From NCBI GenBank assembly GCA_021784715.1, contig JAJYHP010000045.1:1-37487 (forward strand): a stretch of DNA of 37,487 nt, in the 5' to 3' direction. A model generated the notes under the pieces. The model had not been told where the DNA came from. It saw only the letters and a list, made by a program, of their open reading frames with translations, and did not search any database. The number at the start of each line of letters is the position of its first letter. The stretch's first letter is position 1. The position numbers were made by a program, and so were the translations under genes. This DNA comes from a bacterium. GTDB taxonomy: Bacteria; Eremiobacterota; Eremiobacteria; Baltobacterales; Baltobacteraceae. Positions 32,412 through 37,487 of this stretch are shown piece by piece.

Positions 32412-34808
32412 ATGCGTTCGAGTTATGATGCCCAGCGGAATGAGTTCTGCGCCTATGTCATGCACGAACGCGAGACTCCGTACGGTCTCTTGCTGGGAAA
32501 CTTCAAATCCTACGCCCAATCGACGGCAAAGGCCGGCGTGCGCGGTCTTTGGGACGCCGACAGCGACCGCATCATCTTTGGGACGCATCAAATCGCCTAC
32601 CGTCTGCGCGACGTCGGCGTTACCTATTTTCCGCATGAAATCGAGCGCACGTTCACCTTTCTTCCCTACGCGCAGCTATCGGAGTTCACTTTAGGCGAGC
32701 GAATTCACGTTACCGAGGCATTCTACGTACCGCACGGACCGAAATTCGATCGTAGCGTTGCTTTCGTGGTCGATCTCACGCTCTACAATCCCGGCGACGC
32801 TGCGGTGGAGGTCGCTGTTTTCCCGTGGGCGCTTCTTGTCGGGCAACGTTTCTACGGAGAGACCGAGGCCGACGTCGACGCCGGGGTCGTCGACGGCAGC
32901 ATCCATGCGGTGAACTCGACGCTGGGCGCGCAACGTTGGTGGGGCGGCTCGCGCGAGCCCTACGCGGCGACCGTCTCGGTTCGCGAACAAGCGTTGCTCG
33001 CACAGATGCGAAGCGGTACGTTGTTGGAGGACGATGCGGTCGTCGAGGCTTTCGTCGAGGGCGGAGATGCGGCGCGCACGTCGAGCGTACGCGGGCGCAT
33101 TTTCGGAGCGATGGAGTATCGCATCACCGTCGAACCCGGCGCGCGGTCGCTGTTGCGGCTCGCCGTCGTCTTTCATAAAGACGGCGATATCGATCTTCGC
33201 CCGCGCTTTAAAGACCTACTGAACGATTCAAAGGCGCTGCACGACACGCAGCGATATTTCGCCAAGCGGCTTGCCGACGCTCGATTTCTTACCCCATCGC
33301 AGCGAATATCGCGCGGCGTCGTTTGGGCGAAGGCCAACATGTTGCGGATCGTCAAAGAGTATCCCATCGGTTGGGGCTCGACGAACTCTCCACCGTCGGA
33401 TATTTTGGTCTCGCGCGACACGTCGTGGTTCGTGCACGGATTCGATTATTTTATGCCTGAATTTAGCCGCGATGCTATCGAAGTGTTCAATCAGCATATC
33501 GAAGAGAGCGGTTTGATGATCGAGTACGTTCGCGGTGTGAACGCATATAAAACGGCATACGATCTCAATATTAACGACGATACGCCGTTGCACTGCATCG
33601 CGATGCTGCACCATTATAACGCAACGCTCGACGAAGCGTGGGTGCGCTCTCGGCTTTCGATCGTGCGTCAACTCGCCGACTATTTGCTTTCCCAGCGCGA
33701 CGAACGCGGACTTCTTTTCGGGAAGGCGCAAGGCGTCGATATGTACGGCATCAGTTCGTGGCGCAACATCATCCCGTATTACAAACTCGACGGAGCCGTC
33801 ACCGAGATCAACAGCGAAGGCGTCTTTGCTCTTGAAGCGGCGGCGATACTCTGTGCGGTCGCGGGCGATCAGGACGCTTGGCAGCGTTATTCCGATGAGG
33901 CGCAATCGCTACGGGAAGCGACGATGACCCACCTCTTCGACGACGACACCGGGGCGTTCGTTCTCAATATCGACCAGAACGGCGACTTTCAAGATAGCTT
34001 TACCGCCGACGAGATCTTTCCGGTGCTTTTCAACGTCGCCGACGCGGGCGAGCGCAGCGCGATTCTCAAGCGTCTCTCGGAGAGCGACTTTACGACGCCG
34101 GTCGGCCTGCGAACGATCTCGACGGCGGATCCGTGGTATTTCCCCTCGTTCGGCTTCGGCTTGCTCGGCGGCGTCTGGCCGGATCTGACGCTGTGGTACG
34201 TCGTTGCCTTGGCGCGAAACGGCGGCATCGACGAGGGGGTCGGTTTCTTGGATCGCATCTACGAAGCGATGGAGGGCGGGAGCCCGCGGAATACCGTTCC
34301 CGGCGAATTCGCCGAATGGTTCGACGGTGGCTCGTTGACCAATCGCGGCATGTATCTCTCGCCCTGGACCGGGGCGAAGTACCTCTGGGCGGTCGCCGAG
34401 ACCGTCGGCGGGTTCGATGGCTATCGCACCAGCGGTCGCCCGCATTTGAACCCGTTGCGCCCGAAGGGCTGGAACTGGGTCGCCGGCGTCAACGTGCGTT
34501 GGGGAGGGAAGCGCTGTACCTACGTCGTCGATTTCGAACGCGCGACGATCTCGACGAACGCGCCCGATCTCTCCGCCGAGGAGCCCTACCGCATCGTCGA
34601 TGCCGGCCGCGATGTGAGCGACGAGGTCACGATCTCCCCGGTCGAGATCGGCGCCGTCGCTTTCGAAGCCCCCAACGGGAGCGTGACGATCTTCGTCCTC
34701 AACGATGACGAGCAAGAGCGCGACGCGATCGTCGAGTTCCGGGGCAGCAGTCGCCGAGTCGAGCTCGCAAAGGGCGCCATCGAGAGCCTGGTCATCGGCG
34801 GGCGCTAG
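32412..34808 (+). CDS. Large six-hairpin glycosidase-like protein
   Basis: A protein of about 798 residues from the chosen ATG. After a beta-rich N-terminal half ([24 protein letters not shown]...), an alpha/alpha barrel-like catalytic half shows [77 protein letters not shown] and [10 protein letters not shown], as in GH15/GH63/GH94-like enzymes and bacterial trehalase or amylo-1,6-glucosidase relatives. There is no signal peptide, so it acts in the cytoplasm, perhaps on storage glycans or trehalose. The frame is open to a TTG at 32325 but that overlaps the ispE start; no strong ribosome site settles the start. Family and substrate are not resolved. Confidence 0.72.
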   Translation: MRSSYDAQRNEFCAYVMHERETPYGLLLGNFKSYAQSTAKAGVRGLWDADSDRIIFGTHQIAYRLRDVGVTYFPHEIERTFTFLPYAQLSEFTLGERIHVTEAFYVPHGPKFDRSVAFVVDLTLYNPGDAAVEVAVFPWALLVGQRFYGETEADVDAGVVDGSIHAVNSTLGAQRWWGGSREPYAATVSVREQALLAQMRSGTLLEDDAVVEAFVEGGDAARTSSVRGRIFGAMEYRITVEPGARSLLRLAVVFHKDGDIDLRPRFKDLLNDSKALHDTQRYFAKRLADARFLTPSQRISRGVVWAKANMLRIVKEYPIGWGSTNSPPSDILVSRDTSWFVHGFDYFMPEFSRDAIEVFNQHIEESGLMIEYVRGVNAYKTAYDLNINDDTPLHCIAMLHHYNATLDEAWVRSRLSIVRQLADYLLSQRDERGLLFGKAQGVDMYGISSWRNIIPYYKLDGAVTEINSEGVFALEAAAILCAVAGDQDAWQRYSDEAQSLREATMTHLFDDDTGAFVLNIDQNGDFQDSFTADEIFPVLFNVADAGERSAILKRLSESDFTTPVGLRTISTADPWYFPSFGFGLLGGVWPDLTLWYVVALARNGGIDEGVGFLDRIYEAMEGGSPRNTVPGEFAEWFDGGSLTNRGMYLSPWTGAKYLWAVAETVGGFDGYRTSGRPHLNPLRPKGWNWVAGVNVRWGGKRCTYVVDFERATISTNAPDLSAEEPYRIVDAGRDVSDEVTISPVEIGAVAFEAPNGSVTIFVLNDDEQERDAIVEFRGSSRRVELAKGAIESLVIGGR

Positions 34809-34920
34809 CGGGCCGAACTCTCGCTGCCACCTCGGGCGCCCGGCGGCTGTTGTCGCTGAAGGAAGTTGCGCCCCCTGGTACGATAGGGGCCGACCCAAAA
34901 CTTGCGATAGGAGCGACCCG

Positions 34921-35814
34921 GTGGAACAGAAAGGTACCCTCACAGTTAAGCGCGGCTTGGCCCAGATGCTCAAAGGCGGCGTCATTATGGACGTCGTGAC
35001 CCCCGAGCAAGCGGTCATCGCCCAAGAAGCCGGGGCGGTCGCAGTGATGGCGCTCGAACGCATTCCCGCCGACATCCGTGCGATGGGCGGCGTCGCGCGC
35101 ATGAGCAATCTCGAGTTGATCCGCTCGATTATGGATGCCGTCACGATTCCGGTGATGGCGAAGGTGCGGATCGGCCATATTGCCGAGGCGCAGGTGCTGC
35201 AAGCGCTCGGCGTCGATTTTATCGACGAGTCCGAAGTGCTCACGCCGGCCGACGATAAGTTCCATCTCGCCAAGAACGATTACACGACGCCGTTCGTCTG
35301 CGGTGCGCGCGATCTCGGCGAAGCCTTACGGCGTATCGCCGAAGGTGCGGCGATGATTCGCAGCAAGGGCGAGGCGGGGAGCGGCAATATCGTCGAAGCC
35401 GTGCGCCACATGCGCGCGATCGGTGACGGCATTCGCGAACTCACCGTCGCTCCGAAAGAAGAGCTCGTCGCGCGCGCACGCGATCTCGGTGCGCCGCTCG
35501 ATCTCGTTACGTACGTCGCCGAGCACGGGAAACTCCCGGTCGTCCTGTTCTGCGCCGGAGGGGTTTCGACGCCCGCCGACGCCTCGTTGATGATGCAGCT
35601 CGGCGCCGAAGGAATCTTCGTCGGCAGCGGCATCTTCAAATCGAACGATCCGAAGGCGTTCTCGAAAGCGATCGTCGCCGCGACCACGCACTACGACGAT
35701 CCCCAAGCCGTCGTCGATGCCTCGCTTTCGTTAGGGCGTGAGGCGACGGCGATGGATGGTATCGATCTGCGGAAGATTCCGGAGAGCGAACTGCTCGCAT
35801 CGCGTGGCGTCTAA
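34921..35814 (+). CDS. pdxS: Pyridoxal 5'-phosphate synthase lyase subunit PdxS
   Basis: A 297-residue TIM-barrel enzyme that joins ribose 5-phosphate, glyceraldehyde 3-phosphate and ammonia into PLP. The substrate-binding lysine is Lys81 in [10 protein letters not shown], the same number as in Bacillus. [30 protein letters not shown] is the phosphate-binding end. GTG 34921 has AGGAG 8 bases upstream. Its stop overlaps the pdxT start by 11 bases; PdxT feeds ammonia to this subunit. Confidence 0.97.
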   Translation: MEQKGTLTVKRGLAQMLKGGVIMDVVTPEQAVIAQEAGAVAVMALERIPADIRAMGGVARMSNLELIRSIMDAVTIPVMAKVRIGHIAEAQVLQALGVDFIDESEVLTPADDKFHLAKNDYTTPFVCGARDLGEALRRIAEGAAMIRSKGEAGSGNIVEAVRHMRAIGDGIRELTVAPKEELVARARDLGAPLDLVTYVAEHGKLPVVLFCAGGVSTPADASLMMQLGAEGIFVGSGIFKSNDPKAFSKAIVAATTHYDDPQAVVDASLSLGREATAMDGIDLRKIPESELLASRGV

Positions 35815-36385
35815 GCCCCACGTCGGCGTCCTCGCGCTGCAAGGCGATGTCGAGGAACATATCGCCGCACTCGAACGCGCCGGGGCGAAGGCGCGCGCCG
35901 TCAAGACGCGTGCCGTTCTCGACGCTTGCGATGCGTTGGTTATTCCCGGTGGCGAATCTACGACGGTAATGAAACTGCTCGATCGTTTCGCGCTCGCCGA
36001 TCCGCTGCGCGAACGCGTCGGGGCCGGGATGCCGCTCTGGGGTACCTGCATGGGCATGATCGTGACCGCGCGGGCGGTCGCCGGCCTCGACCAGCCGACG
36101 CTCGGATTACTCGATGTTACCGTTCGGCGCAATGCCTTCGGGAGACAGAACGATTCGGCGGAGGTCGATCTCGCGATCCCGGTGCTCGGCGCGGAGCCCT
36201 TTCCGGCGATCTTTATCCGCGCGCCCTGGATCGAGAGCGCCGGCCCGGAGGTGGAGGTGCTCGCCTCGTTCGGTGGGCACGGCGTGATGGTGCGGCAGGG
36301 GAGGGTTCTCGGGACGAGTTTCCACCCCGAGCTGACCGCCGATCCCCGGGTTCATCGCTATTTCTTGGGTATGCTCGCACCCTAA
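35804..36385 (+). CDS. pdxT: Pyridoxal 5'-phosphate synthase glutaminase subunit PdxT
   Basis: A 193-residue class I glutaminase. The catalytic triad is Cys82 (WGTCMGM), His174 and Glu176 (FHPEL), with the oxyanion segment GGEST at 49-53. It hydrolyses glutamine and channels ammonia to PdxS. GTG 35804 is chosen: it gives [14 protein letters not shown], the family N-terminus, and overlaps pdxS by 11 bases, so it is translated by coupling; no separate ribosome site is clear. Confidence 0.95.
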   Translation: MASKPHVGVLALQGDVEEHIAALERAGAKARAVKTRAVLDACDALVIPGGESTTVMKLLDRFALADPLRERVGAGMPLWGTCMGMIVTARAVAGLDQPTLGLLDVTVRRNAFGRQNDSAEVDLAIPVLGAEPFPAIFIRAPWIESAGPEVEVLASFGGHGVMVRQGRVLGTSFHPELTADPRVHRYFLGMLAP

Positions 36386-36435
36386 AGCCGTACCCGTAGG
36401 GGGGCTCTCGCGCGGTCGCGAAAGAGCTTGCTATC

Positions 36436-36732
36436 GTGTCGCAGCAAGAGGCGCCCAGTCGGGAACTGGTTGACTCGGCGGACCGGGCAGAGATGCCGAC
36501 GGTCGACCGCCTGCTGCTCGAAAGCATCACCACCCTCATGCTCTCCGCGCATGCCTATCTGAGCGAGACGCCCGAACGCGCCGCCGATCCGCCCTCGGCG
36601 GAGATCGCGATCGACGTTGCGAGCTTTGCGTTCGAAAGGGTGAAGGAGAGGTTGAGTAGCGACGAACGCCTGGCGCTCGTACAGATGCTCACCGATATCA
36701 GGTTGCTGTACGTACGAAAGCGAGACGCGTAA
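36436..36732 (+). CDS. DUF1844-like small protein
   Basis: A 98-residue protein starting at GTG. The helical sequence TVDRLLLESITTLMLSAHAYL and the end ERLSSDERLALVQMLTDIRLLYVRKR resemble the DUF1844 family, small proteins of unknown function with a C-terminal LRxxYV motif. It is 50 bases after pdxT and may be in the same transcript. Its stop codon lies in the loop of the terminator hairpin. Confidence 0.7.
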   Translation: MSQQEAPSRELVDSADRAEMPTVDRLLLESITTLMLSAHAYLSETPERAADPPSAEIAIDVASFAFERVKERLSSDERLALVQMLTDIRLLYVRKRDA

Positions 36733-36748
36733 CGTGTCTCGCTTTTTT
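36717..36748 (+). terminator. Strong Rho-independent terminator overlapping the DUF1844-like stop
   Basis: AAAGCGAGAC (36717-36726) and GTCTCGCTTT (36736-36745) form a 10-base stem, followed by T residues (six in 36743-36748). The stop TAA (36730-36732) is in the apical loop, so ribosomes finishing translation will sit on the hairpin. This ends the pdxS-pdxT transcript unit. Confidence 0.85.
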
Positions 36749-36768
36749 GCTTTTTTGAGAGGTTGGAG

Positions 36769-37302
36769 ATGAGCGAGGTACTCGTTCTCAACTTTACTTA
36801 CGAAGCGATCAACGTCACCTCGTTCCAGCGCGCGGTGAAGATGATCTTTGCCGGGAAGGCCGAGATCGTTCACGACCGCGACCGACGCATCAATTCGGCG
36901 AATTTTGCGATGCGGATGCCCTCGATCATCCGGCTGCTCTACTATATTCGTCGCCCGCGTCAACGCGTCGCGTTAACCAAGAAGAACGTGCTGATCCGCG
37001 ACGACCATACCTGTCAGTATTGCGGCAAGCAGGGCGACCGCTTGATGACGGTCGATCACGTCGTGCCGAAATCGCGGGGTGGTCCATCGACGTGGGAGAA
37101 CCTCGTCTGCGCCTGCATGCGTTGCAATAACCGCAAGAACGACCGTACGCCGACCGAGGCGAATATGGAACTGCAGCGCAAGCCGCGCCAGCCGAAGTAT
37201 ATTCCGTGGATTCAGGTGAAGCGCAATACGTTGCCCGACGAGTGGGGCAAGTTCTTATTCCTGTACAACGTCTCGATCGAGGAGCGCATCGAGGCGACGT
37301 AA
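36769..37302 (+). CDS. HNH endonuclease
   Basis: A 177-residue single-domain HNH protein. Zinc and catalytic residues are C82-Q-Y-C85, VDHVVPKSRGG (Asp96-His97), and C116-M-R-C119-NNRKND. The N-terminal 75 residues (VLVLNFTYEAINVTSFQRAVKMIFAGKAEIV) are typical of the widespread chromosomal HNH_5-type family, whose role is unproven. ATG 36769 is preferred to an in-frame TTG at 36763 because GAGAGG lies 6 bases before it. It begins 20 bases after the terminator. Confidence 0.9.
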   Translation: MSEVLVLNFTYEAINVTSFQRAVKMIFAGKAEIVHDRDRRINSANFAMRMPSIIRLLYYIRRPRQRVALTKKNVLIRDDHTCQYCGKQGDRLMTVDHVVPKSRGGPSTWENLVCACMRCNNRKNDRTPTEANMELQRKPRQPKYIPWIQVKRNTLPDEWGKFLFLYNVSIEERIEAT

Positions 37303-37308
37303 CCTTCG

Positions 37309-37487
37309 TTACCGTTTTTGGCGGCGTAGGCGCCACAGGGCGGGTACGACCGTTAGTAGAGCGTACGCAGCCACGATCGCTGCACCCTCGTCGCGACCGA
37401 TCGGTGCGACGTTGAGGTGAAAGCCGGCGACTGCGCTGTCGAGAATGAAGATGCCGACGGTGAACACCGCGAGCTCCAATGCAAAGC
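37309..37487 (-). CDS. Membrane protein, C-terminus only (cut by window edge)
   Basis: The frame is open from the window edge to a TAA at 37309-37311. The visible 58 or so residues contain two hydrophobic segments (LELAVFTVGIFILDSAVAGF and AAIVAAYALLTVVPALW) and a basic tail RLRRQKR, the pattern of a membrane helix pair ending in the cytoplasm. No family can be named. It is convergent with the HNH gene, 6 bases apart. Confidence 0.5.
   Translation of the reverse strand, partial: FALELAVFTVGIFILDSAVAGFHLNVAPIGRDEGAAIVAAYALLTVVPALWRLRRQKR

Noticed and set aside
32371..32694. Small plus-strand ORF starting at a TTG with a good GGAG site
   Set aside because: It lies in another frame inside the glycosidase-like gene and shows no recognisable domain.
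1..37487. CRISPR arrays, tRNA, rRNA or tmRNA genes
   Set aside because: No regularly spaced repeats and no recognisable structural RNA gene were seen on either strand by eye; a covariance scan would be the decisive test.

Overview
The window is GC-rich, densely coding bacterial DNA. There are no rRNA or tRNA genes and no CRISPR repeats that I can see. Gene content (ScpA/ScpB, split glycine decarboxylase GcvPA/GcvPB, PdxS/PdxT vitamin B6 synthesis, IspE of the MEP pathway, prokaryotic-type SpeD plus SpeE, a SufB-Rieske pair, a sulfide:quinone oxidoreductase) and the many 4-base stop/start overlaps suggest an uncultured Terrabacteria-type lineage, for example Eremiobacterota/Vulcanimicrobiota. 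This is an inference from content, not a phylogeny.

Region 1 (1-8651) is an accessory defence island. It begins inside one end of an IS21-family-like insertion sequence (1-106). That IS has cut off the 3' end of a DISARM-type adenine methylase gene (drmMI-like, 91-3393), and the stop codon now in use comes from the IS tip. Upstream on the same strand lie the SNF2-type helicase drmD (3390-6551) and a DUF433 antitoxin / DUF5615 PIN-like toxin pair (6611-7770). A divergent higB-higA toxin-antitoxin module (8036-8651) follows, with a well-formed promoter whose spacer is a perfect inverted repeat.

Region 2 (8654-12976) is housekeeping: sufB and a Rieske ferredoxin on the minus strand, then divergently speD. 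The 316-base gap between sufB and speD holds a possible leaderless sufB promoter with a nearby palindrome, a strong speD promoter and a roughly 200-base speD leader that can fold into a closed multi-hairpin structure. A terminator hairpin separates speD from speE. From speE onward genes are packed head to tail: speE, a 2,4-dienoyl-CoA-reductase-like SDR, a PaaI-type thioesterase, then gcvT-gcvH-gcvPA-gcvPB (to 17750), one apparent operon for polyamine synthesis and glycine cleavage.

Region 3 (17738-19360, minus) is a sulfide:quinone-oxidoreductase-like flavoprotein with a coupled 32-residue downstream ORF. Its promoter carries a TACCCCTAGGGGTA palindrome of the kind bound by CsoR/CstR repressors. 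Region 4 (19538-24086, plus) is a genome-maintenance operon: Nudix hydrolase, scpA, scpB, a methyltransferase, endonuclease IV and DNA polymerase IV.

Region 5 (24215-30112, minus) holds an NAD(P)-binding SDR-DUF2867 protein and a three-gene operon of a RecB/AddB-type Fe-S nuclease, a divergent UvrD/AddB-like helicase and a GNAT acetyltransferase. Region 6 (30184-37487) holds ubiX, a MobA-like nucleotidyltransferase overlapping it tail to tail, ispE, a large six-hairpin glycosidase-like protein, pdxS-pdxT, a DUF1844-type small protein with a strong terminator, an HNH nuclease and the C-terminus of a membrane protein cut by the window edge.
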